Positions 1 to 7,651 of a stretch of 20,357 nt of DNA are shown here, piece by piece (within the stretch, counting starts at the first letter, position 1; the number at the start of each line of letters is the position of its first letter). The position numbers and the translations under genes were made by a program. The stretch is taken from assembly GCA_030265145.1 (NCBI GenBank), contig JARBES010209164.1:1-20357 (forward strand), read 5' to 3'. The notes beneath the pieces were generated by a model. The model searched no databases, was not told the DNA's origin, and was given only the letters and a program-made list of their open reading frames with translations. The DNA is from Strongylocentrotus pallidus. Lineage: Eukaryota > Echinodermata > Echinoidea > Camarodonta > Strongylocentrotidae.

Positions 1-163
1 CATGTATTAGTCAAAACATATTCTTTCACATGATTGGTAATGAGAGCTTCCATTTCATTTTTTGAAATTGGGGCGTTACCAATACTGGTCTTTACCTTTA
101 ATACGATGTATACATATCTAAGTATAGGTCAATTTCAATATTTGTATATCTTGTCGTTTTACA

Positions 164-505
164 GGTAGGCGCCCGGATAGAGCTAGAGACTGGAATTATC
201 TTCGTCGTTTCGCTCGGGCAGGACCCTGCCGTCGGTTTGGCCTACAACCAAGATGTAGTTTGAATACTTTTCCTATTCCAGACGAGCAGACAGAGTGCTT
301 TGAGCTTGAGATTCCGTGTAATTCTGGATCGTTTCTCTTCTTTCATCGAAGGTCTGAGCAGTACTTCTGCAAGCAATGTGAAGTAGGTTTCTACATGCCG
401 GGCTTGAACGTTTGCAATCAATGCATACCGTGCACTCAGTGTCAAGATGGACATGAAATAAACAAGTGCGATGCACATGAAGACAATATCTGTATTACGC
501 AGTAG
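164..505 (+). CDS. TNF-receptor-like cysteine-rich terminal exon (partial)
   Basis: A reading frame open from the acceptor-like sequence ending at about 164 to the stop at 503-505 ends in one cysteine-rich repeat: CKQCEVGFY, then further CxxC pairs, then a DxxxC-type ending, between about 370 and 505. This spacing and the GFY motif are typical of TNF-receptor family repeats. No ATG begins the frame, so it is read as the 3' exon of a spliced gene. A second and better pyrimidine-rich acceptor (cctattccag) ends at 281, so the exon may start at 282, which keeps all the cysteines. There is no membrane segment after the repeat, so the encoded end would be secreted. Herpesviruses do capture such receptors (UL144 of human cytomegalovirus, ORF4 and ORF12 of cyprinid herpesvirus 3), but this could equally be a host exon beside the element. 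The family call is moderately sure; the ownership is not. Confidence 0.5.
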   Translation, partial: GRRPDRARDWNYLRRFARAGPCRRFGLQPRCSLNTFPIPDEQTECFELEIPCNSGSFLFFHRRSEQYFCKQCEVGFYMPGLNVCNQCIPCTQCQDGHEINKCDAHEDNICITQ

Positions 506-992
506 ACCATTAGGAATTGCAAGCAGATTGTGTTTCTCCACCTTCAAAATGAATCAGCTACGTTCATTTAAAAAGAACTACGTGAGGAACTGGACACGGA
601 CAGCGCCGTATTTGATTTTCTCCTGCGAGATTTCTATGTCCATATCCTCCTCTATGTCTTATTCCGTCTCCATTGACCAACATTGGATAACATTTGAAAA
701 CATACAAAACTTTGCATAGGCTAATTTGAAAGAAGAAAAAATGATTACAATTCCTTACAATATGTTACACCCATAGATTTGTCTGTAGCTCCAACACCAT
801 TTTAGGCTTTTAAAAAAAATATATCATTAGTAATCCATAGCTGATTGTTTTTTTTTTTCATATTGCATTCATTCTACGAGTAAATCTGTTCTTCAATTTG
901 CAGTTGTTACGGGAAAAAATGTTTTTCATGTCTTACAAATAAACTTGAATCAAAACCTAATTTGTTTATTTATATCTTATCATTTTGTTTAA
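506..992 (+). other. Non-coding 3' flank with polyadenylation signal
   Basis: AT-rich sequence after the TNF-receptor-like exon, with long T and A runs. An AATAAA hexamer lies at 938-943 on the plus strand and would end a transcript of about 430 bases of 3' untranslated sequence. I see no convincing gene here. A short frame overlapping the exon's end has neither a recognisable domain nor good coding character. Confidence 0.45.
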
Positions 993-1510
993 AGAGTGCA
1001 AGCGTGAAAAGAGTAGACCGAAGAGAGAATTATAAGACAGAAGAAAGAAAGTATAACCGAGAGTTGTTTAACAATCATGTTTAGAGAGTGCAAGCGTGAA
1101 AGGAGTGGACTTATATGCGATCGTTTGAAGCTATCGTTGTAAAAATAAAATAAATGCAAGCGTGGTAAGAGTGGACCAAATGCGATCCTTTAAAGGTATC
1201 GTTGTAAAAAAAAAAAAAAGAGTTGGTAAGAATGGACCGAAGAGAGAGTAGCGGAACAAGAAGAATGAGTGTATAACAAGAGTTGTATGACGACCGTCCG
1301 GTGTCCTTGTATACGTTTTTGTGCTTTCCCTTATCATTGTTAACGTGTTTACTCCTTTAAATTGGACCGCAGAGAGAATAAAAAGAAAGAAGAAAGGACG
1401 GATAACCAGGAGTTGTACAATAAATATCATGTTTACTCCGTCGTGCAAGAGTGCAAGCGAGATAAGAGTGGACTGAAATCCGATCGCTTTAAGCTATCGT
1501 GATACAAAGA
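993..1510. repeat. Diverged direct repeats with imperfect palindromes (hr-like)
   Basis: About six diverged units share the core GTGCAAGCGTGAAAGGAGTGGAC. Units near 993, 1219 and 1360 continue with a purine-rich stretch (GAAGAGAGA, then AGAAGAAAG, then GTATAACC-GAGTTGT). Units near 1084, 1153 and 1443 continue with a 19-base imperfect palindrome, seen at 1118-1136, 1183-1201 and 1481-1499; the last two are clearest, around cores CCTTTAAAGG and GCTTTAAGC flanked by CGAT and ATCG. Direct repeats carrying imperfect palindromes resemble the homologous regions of baculoviruses and nimaviruses, which act as origins or enhancers, and the palindromes of herpesvirus origins. That role is inferred from architecture only. 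Confidence 0.7.
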
Positions 1511-1769
1511 AAATAATGCAGATGTGTGTATTATTTTATTGGTTGTATGAATAGGGAATCGTGCCTGATACATATCGAGTTGTATGTATATGATTGTTAA
1601 AATGCATGGTTATGGAAAAGGTGGTTTATAATACAAAGAATGATTATGTTGATGTATGCCAATGTTAATAGCAATAATATTTTCTCTCCATTCCAAAATC
1701 TGTCCATCTATCATTCACTTTAGCACAAATTGTGTCAAAAACAAAAATTCAAAGTGAAATCATTTCTTT
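1511..1769. other. Spacer downstream of the minus-strand block
   Basis: AT-rich spacer without a convincing gene. It holds a TTTATT at 1535-1540, which is an AATAAA on the minus strand and could end the transcript of the 486-residue gene, and a small perfect palindrome, CACAAATTGTG, at 1724-1734. Confidence 0.4.
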
Positions 1770-3230
1770 TCAATTCAAAATATTTAATGACAAGAATTGT
1801 GTACGTTTTTTATTGCATACAAAAGTTGTATATGTTACATTTGTTGGAATTAAATGCTGTACATGATTAAAATAAAACGCAGCGTCCATCTTGCAACAAT
1901 ATTTGATAAAATACAACAAGTTTTTTTGTGAAGATTTCTGTGTGTTTTTTGTTACACCATCAGACAAAAATCTGCTTAAGACAATTTTTTCATTTAGAAT
2001 TTCTTCCCTTATTTGTTCAAGATCTACATTTAAATCTAAATCTTCTGTTATATTATGAACCATACCATATTCAATAACATCGTTGTCTTGATCAGCATAA
2101 AATCCAATTTTTTTATCTAATACAAACATAGGATGCTGTTGCATACATGATATTTTATTTGAATACGTTTTAAATTGTTGTTTGTTGTGGGCATGGTTAG
2201 TTGAGGGTGGCTGTGGATAAGTAACAAACATTAGTTGTTTGGTAAATACAAAATTCCACCTAATAATATCTAAAAAGAAAAAAACACGCAAAAGTTCAAG
2301 TTTATCATCTGTAGTCTTGTTGATGACATCGCGAATGCCTGCACGGATGTCTTTTTCATGTGCGTCTAAGTTTTCAATTATCAATACAGCTTGATGCAGA
2401 AGTACGCTCGCATTACGGTGATTGAAAATTGATTCCAAATGATCGACGATGTACATTACCAATGGGCCAATAGCTTTATTCAATCTAACCAAAAATGCAT
2501 GCTTTTGGGATCCTCTTATATAATTAAAATATATCATTAAAAGTGGTCCCACAAATTCAGTTGGATCATGCTTAGAAGTTGAGAAAGAAGAAGGCGACAG
2601 CGACAGTTGACCTTGTATCTGACTGTGTTCATCCGTTGCATAATATGGTATACTATTTTTGCTACTATAATGTAATTTTAAATTGTGATGTATTTTGTTA
2701 AAAAACAATGAAACATTATAAAAAAAGGAGCAATCCGTAGTTTCATCTTGACCTAGTAACGGTGATATGACAATATCGGATAAACACGATTCTACACAAT
2801 TAGTGGTGCCACATCGATGTGTAATAATTGAATTGACGATGGTTTGATCATCCACGTTTGGGTTATGTAACCAAAATGATTGCATATTTATGTCATTTGC
2901 ATCTTCTTGCAGTTCATAACATGGATGTGTATTTTCTTTTGCTAGCAGTTGTTTTTCGTGTTTAATGATGTTGTCGAAATTGAACATGCACAAAGAAGAC
3001 ATTGGTTCGTACGGTTTTAAAATGGTTGGTACGTAGTCGTATATGAATTGTCTGAAAAAATGACACGCATCTTTTTTTGTGATGTTGATTTCCTCTTCCG
3101 TACCACGTGTGGTGGTAGCGGTGTAGGTACATAACGTACACAAATCTTGTTTATTACAGTTTAAGCCAGCATGCAAATAGAGCATGCCATGAAAACATTG
3201 TAAAAACGTTTTTTTAGTAGAATCCATCAT
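1770..3230 (-). CDS. Uncharacterised cysteine-rich viral protein (486 aa)
   Basis: I do not recognise the family. The protein is soluble, with no signal peptide or membrane span. Cysteines cluster at residues 12, 25, 31, 34 (CTLC), 57, 81 and 104, and again at 140-149 (HRC, then NC, then SC), suggesting structural zinc binding. The C-terminal half (about 225-480) is mostly helical with few low-complexity stretches. Its start codon overlaps the stop of the upstream 132-residue gene by four bases (ATGA), so both are probably on one transcript with the 681-residue gene. Herpesvirus packaging proteins of the UL32 family are also soluble, cysteine-rich and of roughly this length, and that is one possibility. 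I cannot align it by eye, and the 593-residue protein competes for the same role. Confidence 0.85.
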   Translation of the reverse strand: MMDSTKKTFLQCFHGMLYLHAGLNCNKQDLCTLCTYTATTTRGTEEEINITKKDACHFFRQFIYDYVPTILKPYEPMSSLCMFNFDNIIKHEKQLLAKENTHPCYELQEDANDINMQSFWLHNPNVDDQTIVNSIITHRCGTTNCVESCLSDIVISPLLGQDETTDCSFFYNVSLFFNKIHHNLKLHYSSKNSIPYYATDEHSQIQGQLSLSPSSFSTSKHDPTEFVGPLLMIYFNYIRGSQKHAFLVRLNKAIGPLVMYIVDHLESIFNHRNASVLLHQAVLIIENLDAHEKDIRAGIRDVINKTTDDKLELLRVFFFLDIIRWNFVFTKQLMFVTYPQPPSTNHAHNKQQFKTYSNKISCMQQHPMFVLDKKIGFYADQDNDVIEYGMVHNITEDLDLNVDLEQIREEILNEKIVLSRFLSDGVTKNTQKSSQKNLLYFIKYCCKMDAAFYFNHVQHLIPTNVTYTTFVCNKKRTQFLSLNILN

Positions 3231-3625
3231 GTGTGATACGTCGTCGAGTTGAAGACTTGAGTAGATGACCGAAGATTAGGTTGGATGTTGACTTTAAAGT
3301 GATAAACAGCAAGCACTCCCATAAAAATAGTGACAAGAGTTAGACTCAAAACAAATAAAACACAACAACTTAATGGAGGTCTCGTTGATATGTTTGTTTG
3401 TACAGGAGGTACTAGCGATGGTACAGAATTGGTATGATTGTATGGATACGAATACGGTGGGGGAGGAGGTGACGTTGTGTGCGGTGGTGGTGGGGATGGG
3501 AGTTTGGAGTTTTCGTTATCTTGGTCTATAACAACAGCACCGTACGGTTTCTGGTGCGTTCGAATGATCTCTTCATGTTGATGCTGATGTTCCACCTCCA
3601 CTTCGGATGAGCAGTGTTGTGTCAT
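3227..3625 (-). CDS. Small tail-anchored membrane protein with a PPxY late-domain motif
   Basis: This 132-residue protein has a His/Glu-rich N-terminus, a proline-rich segment (about 43-62) and one membrane span at about 86-108, followed by a 24-residue tail with an NST sequon at 126. There is no signal peptide, so the N-terminal part should face the cytosol. PPPY at 55-58 matches the PPxY ligand of WW domains in Nedd4-type ubiquitin ligases. Herpesviruses have proteins of this design: UL56 of herpes simplex virus and U24 of human herpesvirus 6 each carry PPxY before a C-terminal anchor and engage Nedd4-type ligases. The resemblance is in architecture, and common descent is not shown. The start lies inside the end of the 681-residue gene (53-base overlap) and the stop overlaps the start of the next gene, which marks compact viral coding. 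Confidence 0.85.
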   Translation of the reverse strand: MTQHCSSEVEVEHQHQHEEIIRTHQKPYGAVVIDQDNENSKLPSPPPPHTTSPPPPPYSYPYNHTNSVPSLVPPVQTNISTRPPLSCCVLFVLSLTLVTIFMGVLAVYHFKVNIQPNLRSSTQVFNSTTYHT

Positions 3626-5618
3626 GAATCTTTTGGGTTCTTCTATCTATTTTGGATATAATGAAAGTTTTAAATAACCTGGGTATGACCGACAAATTAA
3701 ATTTATCACTTAAATTAGCTACGATTAATGTGGTAGATAAACGCGGTTGTATTGGAAGAAAGGGTGCTATTTTGCAAAATGCATGAATATACAGTCTTTT
3801 TTCCAGATTCACGTTAAATCCATAAAGAACCAGACCTAATATGAAATCTGATACTATATTTGTAAGGAGTAACCACACAATTCTTGAAACACTATTGTGA
3901 AACAATATCGTCAAAACGGCACCAACAATGATCGAAATAATGCCGCTTACATGGTACAAAAATGCTAATAAGTAGACCAAAGCAAGGATCAAAAAAGGAT
4001 GGTGGTTGGCATATGCAGTGGTCGAAGCAATTTGAAAGCTGTTCGGTATGTGTATCGTGCTATTTGAAACCGTTATATTATACCCTGTTGATCTATCAGG
4101 AAACGTGAACCAATTTAGATTGTTTTCTTCAAGTGGAAATATAACATAAGCAGATAAAGCCGGTTGTCCAAAAAGGAAAATGACAGAGACGCCAAATTCA
4201 AAAACGGTCCATAATACAATTTTGTAAGACTGAAAATACTTATACATTAATCGCAATGCAAAAAGAGGGTATACGATGTAGTTGTGAAAAAAAATGCGAA
4301 TTTGTTTTACAATGAAAAAGGAATCCGCATTACGTTGAATCGTTTTGATTTTACGCCGACTATTTTTTTGTAAAATCAACGCTGCTTTATCATACTTTAC
4401 TTTGAGACGGGTATCGTAACGGGTATAACCGCTCCAAAACTCGTTTCGATTAAACAAGATATAATATAACCAAGTAGCTGATCGAACAAAAAAGAGTAAC
4501 ACTCCGGCATTGACTTCGGAGAACTCTTGAAAGAACAATAAAAAGCCTTTCGATTTAATTGTATCTTTGTTAATCAATGGAGAAAATGCACCTTGTGTTT
4601 GAAATATTTGTTCGTAAGTCAATCCATAAAACAGAAGGGCTTTGTTAGTCTGATGGCATATAAATTCTGTAATTTCGGGTGCTGTAACATCAACTGCATT
4701 GCCCTCTGATGTATAAAAATCAAACGACTGCTGTTTTTGTACGAGACCTTTTTGAATGACGTAAAGTTTTAACGCATTCAGCTGACATGTCATGCGTAGA
4801 GAACGTATGTAATAAAGTTGAGCACGTCCACTCACTAGCGTGTACAGTACGGGTACTATAGCGATCGCGATTCCGATCACTGCCGCTAGGATCGATCCGA
4901 TCTGCTCACCATCGACGTTTATTAAACTTGGTTTCCATTGCAGAGGATCACACAAAGAGTGAACGCCGTAGACCATTGTATACGTTACCTGGCATCCATA
5001 ATAAACATACCTTCTACGAAAATAAATATAAAAGAGGACACTTGTTGTAGATATCAATGCACCTATTAACAACAAGACAAATATAATGGGTTCTCCTTGA
5101 ATGACAAAATAGGCATATGATACCAAATTTTTAATCCAAAATATTTGCCTCAATCGGTTTAACTTTGAAAGACAGTACTTGATATATTCGTCCGAAACCT
5201 GAGTAATTCCACATCTCTCGTTGAAGTCGGTTAACATCTCATGATGCGTTTCAACCTGTTGAAGTAAATCGAAAAATCTCCTCTTTTCAACACTGTCAAA
5301 TATGTCCTGATTTACCTCGAGAGGTTCTAATTGCAATACAAACTCATCAATATTTCCCAGTATTTTATTACATATATTGTTGTCTCTAGAGTTTTGACTT
5401 AGGTTCAGAGTTTGAATTTCATGAACAATAGCAAGGGCGATCTGTTTACGCTGTTGCATGCGTTCTAGACCGCCGAGCTGAGAGAGTGAAAGTTCACGGG
5501 ATATGGAATCGCTAAGACCATTGATCTGACGTTCATACGCTACAGAATGTATATTGTAAGCATTTAAACGAAAGGTATTTGCAATACGGTTTGCTGCGAG
5601 TACATCGATATGTGTCAT
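3573..5618 (-). CDS. Multi-pass envelope or membrane protein (681 aa)
   Basis: The first 165 residues are soluble and partly helical. About seven hydrophobic spans follow, near 178-199, 240-262, 371-389, 466-494, 541-557, 558-574 and 580-601, then an 80-residue tail rich in Lys, Arg, Ser and Gly. Sequons at 514 and 519 lie in a loop that would be luminal or extracellular. A basic stretch at 411-429 (LQKNSRRK core) weakly resembles a calmodulin-binding IQ motif. Herpesviruses carry one or more multi-pass envelope proteins (gM with eight spans; several in malacoherpesviruses), but I cannot assign this one to any of them. It is the first gene of the minus block and starts 33 bases after a good TATA element. 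Confidence 0.88.
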   Translation of the reverse strand: MTHIDVLAANRIANTFRLNAYNIHSVAYERQINGLSDSISRELSLSQLGGLERMQQRKQIALAIVHEIQTLNLSQNSRDNNICNKILGNIDEFVLQLEPLEVNQDIFDSVEKRRFFDLLQQVETHHEMLTDFNERCGITQVSDEYIKYCLSKLNRLRQIFWIKNLVSYAYFVIQGEPIIFVLLLIGALISTTSVLFYIYFRRRYVYYGCQVTYTMVYGVHSLCDPLQWKPSLINVDGEQIGSILAAVIGIAIAIVPVLYTLVSGRAQLYYIRSLRMTCQLNALKLYVIQKGLVQKQQSFDFYTSEGNAVDVTAPEITEFICHQTNKALLFYGLTYEQIFQTQGAFSPLINKDTIKSKGFLLFFQEFSEVNAGVLLFFVRSATWLYYILFNRNEFWSGYTRYDTRLKVKYDKAALILQKNSRRKIKTIQRNADSFFIVKQIRIFFHNYIVYPLFALRLMYKYFQSYKIVLWTVFEFGVSVIFLFGQPALSAYVIFPLEENNLNWFTFPDRSTGYNITVSNSTIHIPNSFQIASTTAYANHHPFLILALVYLLAFLYHVSGIISIIVGAVLTILFHNSVSRIVWLLLTNIVSDFILGLVLYGFNVNLEKRLYIHAFCKIAPFLPIQPRLSTTLIVANLSDKFNLSVIPRLFKTFIISKIDRRTQKIHDTTLLIRSGGGTSAST

Positions 5619-5756
5619 GTTATGGAAATCACGATATGTACATAGGAGTCTTTTATAAATACTACAATCATTTCATGTATTTCTAAAAAAATGAACGTAA
5701 CAATGACACGTTTTTTATTATTAAAAAAATATTTTTAGCGTTGTCTAGTATAACGG
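5619..5756. promoter_or_regulatory. Bidirectional promoter region
   Basis: This 138-base gap separates two divergent genes. On the minus strand, TATAAAA (plus coordinates 5651-5657) sits about 33 bases before the ATG of the 681-residue gene. On the plus side, an A/T run reading AAAAATATTTTTA at about 5724-5737 lies 20 to 30 bases before the ATG of the protease-scaffold gene. Both suggest RNA polymerase II promoters with short leaders. Confidence 0.55.
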
Positions 5757-7589
5757 ATGGATAAAATAAAGAAGAGAAAAACACTCTGCAAGTATGCAAC
5801 GTGTTCATCGGGTTCGAATGTAGAAACGTACAGCACAGACAGTTTGATAAACTGGCTACAAGTAGAAACGAATGGTTTTAAGGATCATGTGTATGCGGGA
5901 TACATCGTCCGAAACATTTGCTTGGATGGCTCACCTTGCTATGGTGGAACGAATGATGCAAAGTTCGAACTTACCATATCCGATTTAGATCGTTTTAAAA
6001 CAAGACATGTGCCTGTAGAAATTGAACACGACAGCAAAAAAGAGATAGGTAATGTAATATGCTCGTTTCACGATCACATCGATGCGCAACATATCAATTA
6101 TGGTATACTATTTCGTCTAGAAAATAATTTAGACGAAACATATGATGAATTGTCTCTGTGCACGCTAAATACAGACGAAAGGCGTTCGAAAGTTGTCATT
6201 GAGGTAAGCGTATGTAAAAAGGGACGAAGAATCGGTTGTGTATTTAAAAAAATTGACTCTTATAAAAAATGTTGCGGAATATTCGAACCAGTGTCAAATA
6301 ACACTTCTCTGAATAGCAATACAGCACATCCCATTGTTGTCATGGCAAGCGCAGACGTAAATGCAATCGACGATGAATTACAAACGTCTACATCTCCTGA
6401 TGCAGACATCGACAATTCAACAGCACCGTTATCTGGTAGCGATACGTTAGAAAGTAAACATCAACTAAGAGTATCGCCGCCAGCAGAGATAACGCCGTCA
6501 CAACCTCCACCACCGCCACCAACACCCCCAGAAACGATGCAGGAAGAACAAATTAAAAAACAATCACACTCCACATCCCATATTGATGAAATTCGAAAAA
6601 TGCACAGCGACTTGATGGAAAGGTCCTCCTTGCAAGAACAGTTTACACAGCAACAGCAGATGATGATGCAGTTGCAACAACAAGTTTTGCAGCAGAATGC
6701 ATCACAACCACCACCGACAGAACAACTACAACCACCACCGCCACAACAAAAACAATTGCCAACATCACCTAACAAGTTAGACACTGCTACATCAGAGTAT
6801 CGCAATTTCATTTTGGATCGATTTGCGCAAGATCACAACCGAGATCATGCCACTTACATCATGAACGATACAAAGATGTCTTTATCAGAACGATTGAATA
6901 AACTGAGTGAACTTCACAAACAACATAACAATGCGACGAAGACAGAAACTAAAATTACTAAAAAAAAAGATAGTTTAGACAGTATTTTAAATCGAGATAT
7001 ACCACCTAACGAAACCAAAGATATGCAGCAACATCAGCAGGAAAAAGTTCCAACAACTAAGGTATTGGTGGAAGAACCACCGTACAAACGTCAAAAGGTA
7101 GTAAGCAACGAGCCATTACCCGCACAACAACAACAACAACAACAACGACATATTGACGAAAGTAAGAAGTTGTATTTTTCGCCTACAGTAGAGGATCTGT
7201 TTTCATTGGAAAATGATAAAGACAAGGTAAATACTATGAAGAATGCTTTAAAATCCATGATCAATACGAAATTGTATAAGGACAACCCACACGATGCTTC
7301 CAACTACGAACAAATGGAGTCGAGTACTCAAAACCTTTTAAACAATGAGGGTGAGAACCTTATTCAGGAAAACCAAAATTCCGGCCTTGTCATAAATTCT
7401 GGATTGTGGTCCAAATATCCTAAAACAAAACTCGTTCAAGCGAGTGCTTCGAGTACATCCTCCAAAAGTAAAACGACCCCTCTTGTCAAATTAGACGAAA
7501 AGACGGTGAGGCGAGAAGAAATTGCGTGTCATAAAACGACCAACATGTCTTTACCGAAGACGATATGTGGAATACCCTACGTCTATTAA
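5757..7589 (+). CDS. Herpesvirus-type capsid maturation protease and scaffold (UL26-like)
   Basis: The product would be a serine protease fused to an assembly scaffold that shapes the procapsid in the nucleus and then cleaves itself out. Residues 45-165 carry the family's motifs in order: VYAGYI at 45-50 (compare VYVGGF in human cytomegalovirus); VPVEIEHD and G-N-V at 85-100, giving nucleophile-activating His91; ELSL at 131-134, giving Ser133; and VCKKGRRIG at 152-160 (compare LCAIGRRLG). The position held by the second triad His in herpesviruses is acidic here (Glu149), as in some phage prohead proteases. VVMA|S at 194-198 matches a release site and LVQA|S at 559-563 a maturation site (compare LVNA|S in herpes simplex virus). 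Between them are a Pro-rich part (240-260), a Gln-rich coiled coil (285-315), a conserved-looking helical part (345-390) and a basic PYKRQK nuclear signal (442-447). The last 47 residues would be the shell-binding tail. Family placement is confident; activity is inferred. Confidence 0.88.
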   Translation: MDKIKKRKTLCKYATCSSGSNVETYSTDSLINWLQVETNGFKDHVYAGYIVRNICLDGSPCYGGTNDAKFELTISDLDRFKTRHVPVEIEHDSKKEIGNVICSFHDHIDAQHINYGILFRLENNLDETYDELSLCTLNTDERRSKVVIEVSVCKKGRRIGCVFKKIDSYKKCCGIFEPVSNNTSLNSNTAHPIVVMASADVNAIDDELQTSTSPDADIDNSTAPLSGSDTLESKHQLRVSPPAEITPSQPPPPPPTPPETMQEEQIKKQSHSTSHIDEIRKMHSDLMERSSLQEQFTQQQQMMMQLQQQVLQQNASQPPPTEQLQPPPPQQKQLPTSPNKLDTATSEYRNFILDRFAQDHNRDHATYIMNDTKMSLSERLNKLSELHKQHNNATKTETKITKKKDSLDSILNRDIPPNETKDMQQHQQEKVPTTKVLVEEPPYKRQKVVSNEPLPAQQQQQQQRHIDESKKLYFSPTVEDLFSLENDKDKVNTMKNALKSMINTKLYKDNPHDASNYEQMESSTQNLLNNEGENLIQENQNSGLVINSGLWSKYPKTKLVQASASSTSSKSKTTPLVKLDEKTVRREEIACHKTTNMSLPKTICGIPYVY

Positions 7590-7651
7590 ATACAGGTTTT
7601 AAAGTTATTTAAATAAATTGATGACGCAGAGTTATTTGTGTCTGGTCAAGC
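7590..7651 (+). promoter_or_regulatory. Overlapping polyadenylation signal and TATA-like element
   Basis: In a 62-base gap, AATAAA at 7612-7617 lies 23 bases past the protease-scaffold stop. It overlaps TTATTTAAATAAA, whose TATTTAA lies about 40 bases before the next ATG. One short AT-rich element may both end one transcript and start the next. Confidence 0.45.

Noticed and set aside
165-263. A second frame that reads like the end of a TNF-type ligand (GARIELETGIIFVV)
   Set aside because: It is short, stops before the typical final strand, and competes with the better-supported receptor-like frame. It is interesting only as a coincidence or a remnant.
411-429. IQ (calmodulin-binding) motif in the 681-residue membrane protein as a firm call (numbers are residues)
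   Set aside because: The match is partial and could be a basic membrane-flanking segment, so it is mentioned only as a weak resemblance.
471-719. A small plus-strand frame (82 aa) overlapping the end of the receptor-like exon
   Set aside because: No domain, no coding character, and it is better explained as 3' untranslated sequence.
6461-6811. A minus-strand frame rich in cysteine and glycine
   Set aside because: It is the complement of the proline- and glutamine-coding repeats in the scaffold gene.
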